This document shows positions 9,124 to 17,347 of a DNA stretch of 64,000 nt, piece after piece. Below the pieces are notes generated by a model that saw nothing but the letters and a program-made list of their open reading frames with translations, made no database searches and was not told the DNA's origin. Source of the DNA: Streptomyces sp. CA-210063 (lineage in GTDB: Bacteria; Actinomycetota; Actinomycetes; Streptomycetales; Streptomycetaceae); NCBI RefSeq assembly GCF_024612015.1, contig NZ_CP102512.1, positions 7,130,001 to 7,194,000 on the forward strand, in the 5' to 3' direction. How positions within the stretch are numbered: position 1 is the first letter of the stretch; every line of letters starts with the position of its first letter. A program made the translations under genes and the position numbers.

Positions 9124-9735
9124 GTGCCGGAGGACGTGGGGGGCACGCCGTTCCCTGACGGCTGGGAGCCCGACGACGACCGCGACCGCGGGGGTATGGA
9201 CGAAGAGTTCGCCTCCGTGGTCTTCGACGAGGACTTCGTACGGGCGGCCGTGGTCCACGAGCCGACCGCGGTCGAACGTCTGCTCGCAGCGGCGGAGGCC
9301 CGTGCCGCGGCCCAGGAGGCCGAAGCGCGCCGGGCGCGCTCCAGAGGCGCACGCGGCGACGACGACCGTTACGACGACGGCTTCGGACCCGACGGCCCCG
9401 ATTTCGGCCACGGCCGTGATGACGAACTGGACGATCTCGACGACACCGAGATCCTGGAGGGCCACTACGGCCCCGACGGGGCGTACGGCAGGCCCTACGG
9501 CAAGCAGTCCCGCTGGCACCGGCCCGTCGCCTGGATCCTCGCCCTGGTCATGGGCATCGGCATGGTCGCGCTGGCCTTCACCGCGGTCTACCGGGGCGCC
9601 TCCTCCGGCCGCGACGAGGTTCCGCTGCCCCCCGCCACCACCGGCGTCGAACAGGGCATCCCGACGGGCCCCTCCGCCTCCGCGGACTACTCCCAGCCGG
9701 CGGTGTCGGCATCGGCGGTGCCCCGCACGCCCTGA
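9124..9735 (+). CDS. Unknown single-pass membrane protein, paralogue of the next gene
   Basis: The protein has 203 residues from the GTG at 9124; a TTG at 9097 is an alternative start. A cytoplasmic acidic N-terminus contains EFASVVFDEDFVRAAVVHEP (about residues 29-48), then an Ala/Arg-rich helix and an Asp/Gly-rich linker. One membrane helix (VAWILALVMGIGMVALAFTA, about 138-157) leads to a short Pro/Ser-rich outer tail. The motif SVVFDE-FVRAA recurs in the protein encoded at 9880, so the two are tandem relatives. Function is unknown. Leaderless expression from TACTCT is likely. Confidence 0.75.
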   Translation: MPEDVGGTPFPDGWEPDDDRDRGGMDEEFASVVFDEDFVRAAVVHEPTAVERLLAAAEARAAAQEAEARRARSRGARGDDDRYDDGFGPDGPDFGHGRDDELDDLDDTEILEGHYGPDGAYGRPYGKQSRWHRPVAWILALVMGIGMVALAFTAVYRGASSGRDEVPLPPATTGVEQGIPTGPSASADYSQPAVSASAVPRTP

Positions 9736-9867
9736 GACGGCCTGGTCGAGCCTTGGCAGGAAGCCTGGTCAAGCCTTGGCAGGAAGTTCGACAGCTGTTC
9801 GAAAACCTGGTGGGGACCTGTCAGAACTTGTCGTGTACCACCGCGTTTACCGAGGCCCCCGGAGACC

Positions 9868-9873
9868 TACTCT
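9868..9873 (+). promoter_or_regulatory. -10-like TACTCT, start codon 7 nt downstream
   Basis: TACTCT ends 7 nt before the ATG at 9880, the same spacing as at the upstream paralogue. GTTTAC at 9845-9850 lies 17 nt upstream and could serve as a weak -35 element. Confidence 0.5.
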
Positions 9874-9879
9874 GAAGGT

Positions 9880-10950
9880 ATGGGCGGGCCTGGAAACCCA
9901 CCTGAGGGCAGTCCCGAGGGCGCCCCCGGCGGTGGAGAGGACGAGTACCGATCCGTCGTCTTCGACGAGTCGTTCGTCCGCGCTGCCCGCCTCCAGGAGT
10001 TCTCCGCCCAGGAGCGCCTCTCCGACCACGCCCCGGCCGTGCGCCGCCGCCCGCCCCTGCGCCGCGGCTTCTCCCGGCAGGCCCTGGTCCTCGTCCTGCT
10101 GATCGCCCTCGCCTTCGGAACCGCGATCTACATGGGCGTCCGCCACCCGTACGAGAACCCGGCCGGGAAGCCCACCGAGCCGCTGCGGATGACGGTGATA
10201 CCGCTGTCCCCGCAGTCCGCGGTACCCGGCGCCGAGGAGCCCGAGACGCTGTACGCGCACAGCCCGGCCGCCCAGTTCCGGATCGGCGCCGAGGGCATCA
10301 CGATGCCGGCCACCCGGCGCACCGAGCACTTCACCGACAGCCAGATCGTCTCCGCGCTGACCATCGCCAAGGAGTACCTGGTCGCCTCCGCCCTCGACCC
10401 GGAGGTCCTCGGCGGCACCACCGTCCAGCCCGTGCGGCGGCTGGTCGACTCGGAGCAGCTCGACCAGTTCGAGCAGAGCTTCGACCAGCCGACGGCGGAC
10501 GGGCGGCACGCGCCCACCGGCTGGCTGGTCCGCTTCGACCCGTCCCGCGCGGCACTCGCCGACCGCAAGATCCGCGTCCAGGGCACGCTCCAGGCCGCCG
10601 AGCTCGACTCCGGCACCCTGGAGGTCGTCGCCGCCCACACCCTTGTGTACGCGCTGCGGCCGCCGGGCGACAAGGCCGCGGTCGAGGCCTCGCTGTTCAC
10701 CGTCCGGCGCGAGCTGCACTTCCGCTTCGACCGTGACGACCTGCGCACCCACCAGGCCGAGATCGTCGTCGCCTACGTCCAGGCCGGACCACTGGCCTGC
10801 GCCGACGACGCCACGAACCATCTGCGCCCGCTGCTCGCCGGTCAGACGGCCAAGGCGGGCGGCCCGGCCGCCGGCACCGACCCGTACGGCACCGGCGCCG
10901 CCACCGCCCTGTGCGGCTCCCTCGCGGAGAGTGCGCAGCCCAAGGTGTGA
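9880..10950 (+). CDS. Unknown single-pass membrane protein with large outer domain
   Basis: This 356-residue protein has an N-terminal cytoplasmic tail with EYRSVVFDESFVRAARLQEF, shared with the gene just upstream. One membrane helix follows (ALVLVLLIALAFGTAIYMGV, about residues 68-87). The remaining 270 residues are predicted outside and carry ITMPATRRTEHFTDSQIVSALTIAKEYLVASALDPEVLGG and alternating beta-like segments. No enzyme motif is visible. The shared tail suggests that both paralogues contact the same cytoplasmic partner (inference). It ends at a perfect bidirectional terminator. Confidence 0.8.
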   Translation: MGGPGNPPEGSPEGAPGGGEDEYRSVVFDESFVRAARLQEFSAQERLSDHAPAVRRRPPLRRGFSRQALVLVLLIALAFGTAIYMGVRHPYENPAGKPTEPLRMTVIPLSPQSAVPGAEEPETLYAHSPAAQFRIGAEGITMPATRRTEHFTDSQIVSALTIAKEYLVASALDPEVLGGTTVQPVRRLVDSEQLDQFEQSFDQPTADGRHAPTGWLVRFDPSRAALADRKIRVQGTLQAAELDSGTLEVVAAHTLVYALRPPGDKAAVEASLFTVRRELHFRFDRDDLRTHQAEIVVAYVQAGPLACADDATNHLRPLLAGQTAKAGGPAAGTDPYGTGAATALCGSLAESAQPKV

Positions 10951-10951
10951 C

Positions 10952-11000
10952 GCGACAGCGCCCGGCCCCGAGATCAGATCTCGGGGCCGGGCGCTGTCGC
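10952..11000. terminator. Bidirectional terminator, perfect 23-bp stem
   Basis: The sequence from 10952 to 10974 is exactly complementary to 10978-11000, with a 3-nt loop. It lies between convergent genes (stops at 10950 on plus and 11022 on minus) and can serve both. Confidence 0.9.
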
Positions 11001-11021
11001 ATCAGTGAGGGTGACCGTACG

Positions 11022-12158
11022 TCACTCGTCGTCCGGGCGCCTGTCCCGCGGGGTATCGGTGTCGGTGTCGGTCGGAGCCTCGGTGTCCGTGGCGGTCGAC
11101 CCCGAGCCGCTGCCGCCGCCTGCGAAGCCGCCGAAGCCGCGCCGCACCCGGCCGCCGAGGTCGCCCGCGCCGCCCGCGATGTCGGTGACCAGCTTCATCA
11201 GCGGGTCCTTGGAGTTCTTGACGCTGCTCGTGTAGTGCGCGGCCGACTCGCGGAAGGAGTCGGTCACCGAGGTGCCCTTGTCCTCGCTGCGCCGCGGGTA
11301 GTGCCCGTCCATGATCCGCTGGAAGTCGCGGGACTCGGCCCACTTCTTCAGCTCGGCAGCGCGCACGGTGGTGAAGGGGTGCGAGCGGGGCAGCACATTG
11401 AGGATCTTGAGCACGGAGTCGCGCAGGTCGCCCCCGGCCTCGTACTCCTCGGCCTGCGCGAGGAACGCGTCCACGTTCATCTCGTGCAGATGGTTGCCGC
11501 CGGCGATTTTCATCAGACCGCGCATCGAGGCCTGCAGGTCCTGACCGACCAGGAGGCCGGCGCGGTCCGAGGAGAGCTCCGACTTGCGGAACCACTCGCG
11601 CAGGGCGGTCACGATCGCCATGATCGCGAGGTTCCCCAGCGGGATCCAGGCGACCTTCAGGGCAAGGCTCGTCAGGAAGAGCAGTATCGTGCGGTACACC
11701 GCGTGGCCGGAGAGCGCGTGGCCCACCTCGTGGCCGATGACGGCCCGCATCTCCTCCTCGTCGAGCAGCTCGACGAGCCCGGTGGTCACGACGATGATCG
11801 GCTCGTCCAGACCGATGCACATCGCGTTCGGCTGCGGGTCCTGGTTCACGTACATCGGCGGGACCTTCTCCAGGTCCAGGATGTAACACGCGTCCCGCAG
11901 CATGTCGTTGAGGTGGGCGAACTGCTGGTCCGAGACCCTTACGGAGTCGGACAGGAACAGCAGCCGGAGGCTGCGTTCCGGGAGCAGACCGCTGAGTGCC
12001 TTGAACACCGTGTCGAAGCCGCTGAGCTTGCGCAGCGCGACCAGCGCCGAGCGGTCCGCGGGGTGTTCGTACGCCCGCGAGGAGATCCCCTCGAAGCGCC
12101 TGCGCTGCCTGCTCGGCACGTTCTCGTGCCCGTTCTGCTCGTGGCTGTCGTCCGGCAT
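11022..12158 (-). CDS. M48-family zinc metalloprotease
   Basis: This 378-residue protein has the zincin motif HEVGH (residues 143-147) and a downstream SELSSDRAGLLVGQD segment that supplies the third zinc ligand. Hydrophobic stretches around YRTILLFLTSLALKVAWIPLGNLAIMAIVTAL suggest membrane association, as in HtpX/Oma1-like proteases. The C-terminus is a Gly/Ser/Thr/Asp-rich linker (GGGSGSGSTATDTEAPTDTD). HtpX-type enzymes clear misfolded membrane proteins; whether this one does so is inferred. It starts at the ATG at 12158 and converges on the paralogous pair. Confidence 0.9.
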   Translation of the reverse strand: MPDDSHEQNGHENVPSRQRRRFEGISSRAYEHPADRSALVALRKLSGFDTVFKALSGLLPERSLRLLFLSDSVRVSDQQFAHLNDMLRDACYILDLEKVPPMYVNQDPQPNAMCIGLDEPIIVVTTGLVELLDEEEMRAVIGHEVGHALSGHAVYRTILLFLTSLALKVAWIPLGNLAIMAIVTALREWFRKSELSSDRAGLLVGQDLQASMRGLMKIAGGNHLHEMNVDAFLAQAEEYEAGGDLRDSVLKILNVLPRSHPFTTVRAAELKKWAESRDFQRIMDGHYPRRSEDKGTSVTDSFRESAAHYTSSVKNSKDPLMKLVTDIAGGAGDLGGRVRRGFGGFAGGGSGSGSTATDTEAPTDTDTDTPRDRRPDDE

Positions 12159-12258
12159 GTTTTTCCCCCATGCGTCTGATTGCCCATGTTGCCCCCGAAG
12201 CGAGGCCCAGCCTAGGCGGAGTTACCGTGGCAGGGCATCAACCGTAAGGAGCGATCTC

Positions 12259-12429
12259 ATGGAGCATCTCCCGCACCTGTCGGCATCCGGCTGGCTCACC
12301 GAGGCCGCGGACGCCGCCGCGAAGGAACAGGGAGCCGGCAACCTGCTGCGTGTGGTGCTCATCGTGATGGTCCTGGGTTCCGTCCTGATGGCGTGGTTCC
12401 TGCTGCGGGGATACAAGCGGGACGAGTGA
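12259..12429 (+). CDS. Small C-terminally anchored membrane protein (56 aa)
   Basis: The reading frame starts MEHLPHLSASGWLTEAADAA and is preceded by taaggag, a good ribosome-binding site. Residues 29-48 (NLLRVVLIVMVLGSVLMAWF) form a single membrane helix, and a short charged tail (RGYKRDE) follows. It lies divergent from the protease gene. A second tiny gene with the same layout begins 179 bp later. The function is unknown. Confidence 0.7.
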   Translation: MEHLPHLSASGWLTEAADAAAKEQGAGNLLRVVLIVMVLGSVLMAWFLLRGYKRDE

Positions 12430-12607
12430 CGCCCGCCGACGTGAAGGACGTACGGAGCACGCGAACGGTTGTCTCCCACGAGAAGTACGCGCCCGGCGGT
12501 GCCCGCGTTCACTCCCGGGCGGAGTCGGCGTGATCGCCGAGGAGCCCCCCGCTTACGATGGCCCCAGTCTTTATCCCGATCCCACACCCGGATAGGTCAC
12601 GCCGACG

Positions 12608-12775
12608 ATGAGCTTCCACAGCACCGCTGCCGACTTGGTCACTTTCGCCGCCGAGGGCGGCGGGGAGCACGGCGGCAACCACGAGAGCCTGAACCCCTAC
12701 CTGACCGGCGGCGGAGCCTTCTTCGCCCTGATGCTGCTGCTGTGGATCACGACCCGCTTCAACCGGGATCGCTAA
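12608..12775 (+). CDS. Small C-terminally anchored membrane protein (55 aa)
   Basis: The frame begins [20 protein letters not shown], contains a His/Asn-rich middle ([17 protein letters not shown]), and ends with one membrane helix ([11 protein letters not shown]) and a basic tail (TTRFNRDR). The position just before nadD, the reading-frame composition and the same topology as the gene at 12259 support it as real. No ribosome-binding site is convincing. Function unknown. Confidence 0.7.
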   Translation: MSFHSTAADLVTFAAEGGGEHGGNHESLNPYLTGGGAFFALMLLLWITTRFNRDR

Positions 12776-12833
12776 TCCCCGCAAAAGGACGTTCGAGTCG
12801 GGCGCGTCGGCCGGGCCGGTAGGCTCTCCATGC

Positions 12834-13544
12834 ATGGGAGAGCAGGAATTGCCTACCGGTCCGGAGCAGGACAAGGCGAAGGATCAGGCGCACGACACCA
12901 CCGGCGGCCGGGCCGACAGCACCGCCGGCATACCGGGAAGCCGCCCGTCGGAGCCCGGCCGGCGACGCCTCGGCGTCATGGGCGGAACGTTTGACCCGAT
13001 CCACCACGGGCACCTCGTGGCGGCCCAGGAGGTCGCCGCGCAGTTCGGTCTCGACGAGGTCGTGTTCGTACCGACCGGCCAGCCGTGGCAGAAGTCCCAC
13101 CGCACGGTGTCGGCCGCCGAGGACCGCTATCTGATGACGGTCATCGCGACGGCCGAGAACCCCCACTTCTCCGTGAGCCGCCTCGACATCGACCGCAAGG
13201 GCCCCACGTACACCATCGACACCCTGCGCGAACTGCACGAGCTCAACCCCGAGTCGGACCTCTTCTTCATCACCGGCGCCGACGCGCTCGCCCAGATCCT
13301 CACCTGGCGCGACGCCGACGAACTCTTCTCCCTCGCGCACTTCATCGGGGTCACCCGTCCGGGTCACACCCTGGCCGACCCGGGCCTGCCCGCGGGCGGG
13401 GTCTCACTGGTCGAGGTTCCGGCGCTCGCCATCTCGTCGACAGACTGCCGTGCGAGAGTCGCCAAGGGCGATCCCGTCTGGTACCTGGTGCCGGACGGCG
13501 TGGTGCGCTACATCGACAAGCGGCAGCTGTACCGCGGCGAGTGA
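12834..13544 (+). CDS. nadD: Nicotinate-nucleotide adenylyltransferase
   Basis: This 236-residue enzyme adenylates nicotinic acid mononucleotide in NAD synthesis. The nucleotidyltransferase core starts near residue 46 with [21 protein letters not shown], the HxGH-type signature. The [13 protein letters not shown] segment near the C-terminus is the second nucleotide-binding motif (ISST-R). The first 45 residues are a disordered, charged extension beyond the usual NadD length. A start further in is possible, but the ATG at 12834 lies shortly after a TAGGCT hexamer. The nadD - LytR_C - rsfS - phosphatase order matches other actinobacteria. Confidence 0.95.
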   Translation: MGEQELPTGPEQDKAKDQAHDTTGGRADSTAGIPGSRPSEPGRRRLGVMGGTFDPIHHGHLVAAQEVAAQFGLDEVVFVPTGQPWQKSHRTVSAAEDRYLMTVIATAENPHFSVSRLDIDRKGPTYTIDTLRELHELNPESDLFFITGADALAQILTWRDADELFSLAHFIGVTRPGHTLADPGLPAGGVSLVEVPALAISSTDCRARVAKGDPVWYLVPDGVVRYIDKRQLYRGE

Positions 13545-13560
13545 GCCGAGAGGGGCACCG

Positions 13561-15246
13561 GTGAACGACCGATACGACGCTGGCCACGGGGGCGACCAGC
13601 AGTACGAACTCGTGGGCTACGACGAGTACGGGCAGCCGGTGTACCGACAGGTACCCCGGCAGCAGGCGTACGACCCGTACTGGACGCAGCAACAGCAGCC
13701 CCAGGGCTACGGCTACGACCCGTACGGGACCGGTCAGCAGCAACCGGTGCCGTCCTACGACACGAGTCAGCAGGCGCCCGTCCCCACCTACGACACCCAT
13801 GGCTCGTACGACCCCTACGGGCAGACCGCGAGCACCGGTCACCAGGCGGCCCAGGTCGCCGAACAGACCGCGTACATCCCGCAGCAGGCGGGGCCGCCGG
13901 CGACCGTGGAGGAGAGCGGACCCCGGGCCGGTGACACCTCTTCGGCGCGGGACTTCGACGAACGGGAGTACCGCACCGAGCAGTTCGCCTTCGTCGAGGA
14001 GCCCGACGGTGACTCCGAGGACGTCATCGACTGGCTGAACTTCACCGAGAACCGCACCGAGCGCCGTGAGGAGGCCAAGCGGCGAGCCAAGAGCCGGCTG
14101 ATCGCCCTGGCCGTGGTCTTCGCCCTGGTCGCGACCGGCGGCGTCGGCTACCTGTGGTGGGACGGCACGCTGCCCGGGGCGTCCTCGGACACGCGGACCG
14201 GCACCACGACGTCCGCGGCCGCCCAGAAACGCGATGTGGTCGTCGTCCATCTGCACGACACCAAGGGGGGCGGCACCTCCACGGCGCTGCTCGTGAACAA
14301 CACCACCACCAAGCAGGGCGCCACCGTCCTGATCCCCAACGCCCTCGCCCTGACCGGTGACGACGGCACGACGACCACCCTCGCCAAGTCCGTCGACGAC
14401 GACGGCTCCTCCGGCACCCGCGACGAACTCGACACCGTCCTCGGCACCGACATCGAGGGCACCTGGCGGCTGGACACCCCGTACCTCAACAACCTCGTCG
14501 AACTCGTCGGCAACATCGACATCGACACCAACACGGACGTGCCCGACCCCGAGGCCGAGAAGAAGACCGAGGCACCCCTCGTCAACAAGGGCAAGGGACA
14601 GACCCTCAGCGGCAAGATGGCCGTCGCCTACGCCACCTACCGGGCCTCCGGCGAGTCTCAGAACGCGCAGCTGGAGCGGTTCGGGCAGGTCATGCAGGGC
14701 GTGCTGCGCAAGCTGTCCTCCGACGCGCAGGCCGCCACGGTCACCGTACAGACCCTGGCCCAGATCCTCGACCCCTCGCTCAGCGACGAGGATCTCGGCG
14801 CGTTCCTCGCCAAGCTCGCCGACCACGCCAAGGGCGGCGACCACAAGACCGAGCTGCTGCCCGTCCAGCAGGACGGCACCCTCAGGGCCGAGGACTCCGA
14901 CAGCGTGGTCAAGGACCTGCTCGGCGGCGCCGCGAAGAGCCCCGACGCCGGGGACGCGGTCCGTGTCGGCATCCGGAACGCCACCGGCGACGAGGACGCC
15001 ACCGAGCAGGCCCGCGTGGTCATCCTCAACGGCGGCTACACCTTCCTCGACGCCGGCACCCCCGGCACCGCCCGGGCCACCTCCCAGGTCACCTACTCGG
15101 ACGCGGCCCGCAAACAGGACGCCATCGAGGTCGCCAAGACCCTCGGCCTCCCGACCACCGCCGTCAGGAAGGGCGAGACCACGTCCAACGCCGACGTCTC
15201 CGTCGTGCTCGGCCAGAACTACGAGACGACGGACCCGACGGGATGA
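13561..15246 (+). CDS. LytR C-terminal-domain membrane protein with degenerate LCP-like region
   Basis: The GTG at 13561 gives 561 residues. A Gln/Tyr/Pro-rich cytoplasmic tail (residues 1-175) precedes a membrane helix (LIALAVVFALVATGGVGYLWW). The outer part resembles a LytR-CpsA-Psr fold (DVVVVHLHDTKGGGTSTALL, then TVLIPNALALTG) but lacks the IPRD-type Arg/Asp signature of active phosphotransferases. The end is a clear LytR_C domain (VVILNGGYTFLDAGTPGTA to VVLGQNYE). A wall-linked, perhaps non-catalytic role is inferred. The open frame upstream of 13561 is only a shadow of nadD. Confidence 0.85.
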   Translation: MNDRYDAGHGGDQQYELVGYDEYGQPVYRQVPRQQAYDPYWTQQQQPQGYGYDPYGTGQQQPVPSYDTSQQAPVPTYDTHGSYDPYGQTASTGHQAAQVAEQTAYIPQQAGPPATVEESGPRAGDTSSARDFDEREYRTEQFAFVEEPDGDSEDVIDWLNFTENRTERREEAKRRAKSRLIALAVVFALVATGGVGYLWWDGTLPGASSDTRTGTTTSAAAQKRDVVVVHLHDTKGGGTSTALLVNNTTTKQGATVLIPNALALTGDDGTTTTLAKSVDDDGSSGTRDELDTVLGTDIEGTWRLDTPYLNNLVELVGNIDIDTNTDVPDPEAEKKTEAPLVNKGKGQTLSGKMAVAYATYRASGESQNAQLERFGQVMQGVLRKLSSDAQAATVTVQTLAQILDPSLSDEDLGAFLAKLADHAKGGDHKTELLPVQQDGTLRAEDSDSVVKDLLGGAAKSPDAGDAVRVGIRNATGDEDATEQARVVILNGGYTFLDAGTPGTARATSQVTYSDAARKQDAIEVAKTLGLPTTAVRKGETTSNADVSVVLGQNYETTDPTG

Positions 15247-15267
15247 CCGCCTGCACCGTGTGACCAG

Positions 15268-15312
15268 GATCAGGCCCCGGAGGCGCCGCCGCGGCGCCTT
15301 TGGGGCCTGATC
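15268..15312 (+). terminator. Terminator hairpin before rsfS
   Basis: gatcaggcccc (15268-15278) pairs with ggggcctgatc (15302-15312), and aggcgccgc/gcggcgcct pairs inside, giving a long GC-rich stem after the LytR_C gene. Confidence 0.75.
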
Positions 15313-15399
15313 GATTAACCCGTGGGGCGGTGTCGGCGGGGCGTGAGACCCTTGGGGTAGCCCGCGAGGGTTCCTGACCGCCGACGGAAAGCCTTGGTA

Positions 15400-15846
15400 G
15401 TGACCGCCACTGACCGCTCTCTCGAGCTCATCAACACCGCCGCTCAGGCGGCCGCCGACAAGCTGGCGCACGACGTCATCGCGTACGACGTCAGCGATGT
15501 GCTGTCCATCACGGACGCCTTCCTGCTCGCCTCCGCGCCCAACGACCGTCAGGTCAAGTCGATCGTCGACGAGATCGAGGAGCGGCTGAACAAGGAGCTG
15601 GGCGCCAAGCCGGTCCGCCGCGAGGGCGACCGCGAGGCCCGCTGGGTGCTGCTGGACTACGTCGACATCGTCGTCCACGTCCAGCACAGCGAGGAGCGGG
15701 TCTTCTACGCCCTGGAGCGGCTCTGGAAGGACTGCCCCGAGCTGGAGCTGCCCGCCGACGCCAAGGCCACCCGGGGCAAGGGCGCGGAGCACGCCAAGAT
15801 GCGCGCCGCCGAGGAGGCCGCCGAGCTGGGCGGAGAGCTGCGGTGA
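15400..15846 (+). CDS. rsfS: Ribosome silencing factor RsfS
   Basis: This 148-residue protein blocks 50S-30S joining by binding L14 when nutrients are limiting (family role). The RsfS/DUF143 core is clear: KLAHDVIAYDVSDVLSITDAFLLASAPNDRQVKSIVDEIEE, then WVLLDYVDIVVHVQHSEERVFYALERLW. The GTG at 15400 has ggaaag upstream. The C-terminal 30 residues are a charged Ala/Glu-rich extension. It overlaps the next gene by 4 bp (GTGA), indicating translational coupling. Confidence 0.95.
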   Translation: MTATDRSLELINTAAQAAADKLAHDVIAYDVSDVLSITDAFLLASAPNDRQVKSIVDEIEERLNKELGAKPVRREGDREARWVLLDYVDIVVHVQHSEERVFYALERLWKDCPELELPADAKATRGKGAEHAKMRAAEEAAELGGELR

Positions 15847-16511
15847 CCGCGGGCATCGACTCCGCCGACCGAAAGGGCCGGGGCCGCCGCGTCATCCTCT
15901 GGCGCCACGGCCAGACCTCGTGGAACGTGGAGCGCCGCTTCCAGGGCACTACGGACGTCGAGCTGACCGAGACAGGTCTCGGTCAGGCACGCCGTGCCGC
16001 CCGGCTGCTCGCCTCCCTCAGGCCCGACGCGATCGTCGCCTCCGACCTGCGGCGTGCCGCCCACACGGCCGCCGAGCTGGCCGCGCTCACCGGCCTGGAG
16101 ATCAACCACGACGAGGGCCTGCGCGAGACCTACGCGGGCGTCTGGCAGGGGCTCACGCACGACGAGATCATCGCCCGGCACGGCGAGGAGTACGCCGCGT
16201 GGAAGCGCGGCGAGCCGGTCCGCCGCGGCGGCGGCGAGCTGGAGACCGAGGTCGCCGACCGCGCCGCCCCCGTGGTGCTCCGGCACGCCGACAAGCTCCC
16301 GGAGAACGGCACCCTCGTGGTGGTCAGCCACGGCGGCACCATCCGCACCACCATCGGGCGCCTCCTCGGTCTGGAGCCCCACCACTGGGAGGGCCTCGGC
16401 GGCCTCTCCAACTGCTGCTGGTCCGTCCTCGGCGAGGGCGCCCGCGGCTGGCGGCTCCTGGAGCACAACGCCGGCACCCTGCCCGAACCGGTGCTCGGCG
16501 ACGACGACTGA
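15843..16511 (+). CDS. Histidine phosphatase family protein (GpgP-like)
   Basis: This 222-residue phosphoglycerate-mutase-superfamily phosphatase has the RHG motif WRHGQTSWN with phospho-accepting His22 and the second histidine in VVVSHGGTIRTTIGRLLGL. In mycobacteria the gene after rsfS encodes glucosyl-3-phosphoglycerate phosphatase (GpgP), so this may be its orthologue; that is inference from order and fold only. It overlaps rsfS by 4 bp and is probably co-translated with it. The substrate cannot be read from the sequence. Confidence 0.88.
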   Translation: MTAGIDSADRKGRGRRVILWRHGQTSWNVERRFQGTTDVELTETGLGQARRAARLLASLRPDAIVASDLRRAAHTAAELAALTGLEINHDEGLRETYAGVWQGLTHDEIIARHGEEYAAWKRGEPVRRGGGELETEVADRAAPVVLRHADKLPENGTLVVVSHGGTIRTTIGRLLGLEPHHWEGLGGLSNCCWSVLGEGARGWRLLEHNAGTLPEPVLGDDD

Positions 16512-16641
16512 GCCTCGTAAGAGGCCTGGTCACGCGGCCCGGGACCCGGATTTCACTTTCCGGCTGCTCGCAGGCTAAAGTTCTTCTTGTTCGCCCCGCC
16601 GAGCGGGGCGAAACACCATGCGGCTCCGCCGCGTGGCACAA

Positions 16642-16714
16642 GGGGCTATAGCTCAGTTGGTAGAGCGCCTGCATGGCATGCAGGAGGTCAGGAGTTCAAT
16701 TCTCCTTAGCTCCA
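16642..16714 (+). tRNA. tRNA-Ala(GGC), copy 1
   Basis: The 73-nt cloverleaf has acceptor ggggcta/tagctcc, D-arm gctc/gagc, anticodon stem cctgc/gcagg with loop atggcat (anticodon GGC), and T-arm aggag/ctcct around ttcaatt. The 3' CCA is not encoded. An intrinsic terminator follows within 20 bp. It is identical to the copy at 18674. Confidence 0.97.
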
Positions 16715-16730
16715 CAGATCGGTACAGAAG

Positions 16731-16760
16731 ATCCCGTTCCCACGAGGGAACGGGATTTTT
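16731..16760 (+). terminator. Intrinsic terminator after tRNA-Ala copy 1
   Basis: atcccgttccc (16731-16741) pairs with gggaacgggat (16746-16756), and a T run follows to 16760. Confidence 0.9.
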
Positions 16761-16939
16761 CGTATGTGACCTGCGTCCCTTCTTGAGCACGCGTGGCCCC
16801 GGAGGCGTATATCTCTGCGGACGGCCTTCTTTCCTGCCGCGTGTCCGGACTGGTACGAAGGCGTCGCTGACCGTATTGGTCCGGCCGTGGCAGAATCAAA
16901 CGGCCGGAAGGGGGCGCGGCCCGACGGGAGGGAGAAGCG

Positions 16940-17110
16940 ATGCCTGCGAGCATCCGCGGGGAGGTCCACGACCTTCCCGTAGCGGTGGTGATGCGGAGCA
17001 AGACCACCCTCCTCTGCCCTTCCTGCGGCTCGCTCCACGTTGCCCAAGTCCTCGGTGACAACGGAGGGATCTCCTACGTGTGCACGGCCTGCGGCCACAG
17101 CTGGAGCTGA
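16940..17110 (+). CDS. Small zinc-ribbon protein (56 aa)
   Basis: The frame begins MPASIRGEVHDLPVAVVMRS and has two paired-cysteine knuckles, LLCPSCGSLH and YVCTACGHSW, spaced like a rubredoxin/zinc-ribbon fold. A gggaggg ribosome-binding site precedes the ATG. It ends 3 bp before the next zinc-ribbon gene, so the two form an operon. Nucleic-acid or protein binding is the usual role of such ribbons; the exact role is unknown. Confidence 0.7.
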   Translation: MPASIRGEVHDLPVAVVMRSKTTLLCPSCGSLHVAQVLGDNGGISYVCTACGHSWS

Positions 17111-17113
17111 TCG

Positions 17114-17347
17114 ATGGGTGCACACAGGAGGAAGTGCGACTGGTGCGGCAGCGGCACGCCCATCGTCCGCGACATGGAGCCCGTCAACGCCGACTATCAG
17201 TACTGGTGCGAGGAATGCGCACGGGCGCTGATCATAAAAGGCGATCCGATCGAGACGTACCGCGAGCTGGAGGGCGAGCCGATCTACGGCCGCCTTCTCG
17301 AAGAGCACTGCACGCTCAAGCGTTTCTATTCGTTCGTGACGGCCTGA
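17114..17347 (+). CDS. Small cysteine-knuckle protein (77 aa)
   Basis: The protein has KCDWCGSG near the N-terminus and YWCEECARAL in the middle, a probable four-cysteine zinc site, followed by an acidic helical part (IETYRELEGEPIYGRLLEEHCTLKRFYSF). It starts 3 bp after the previous stop codon. Its 3' end overlaps the end of the broken glycosyltransferase on the other strand by 22 bp. Function unknown. Confidence 0.7.
   Translation: MGAHRRKCDWCGSGTPIVRDMEPVNADYQYWCEECARALIIKGDPIETYRELEGEPIYGRLLEEHCTLKRFYSFVTA

Noticed and set aside
6877..9519. 880-codon minus-strand frame across proB-proA and the first paralogue
   Set aside because: It covers three well-supported plus-strand genes and has no family motif. 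It is an open frame caused by high third-position GC.
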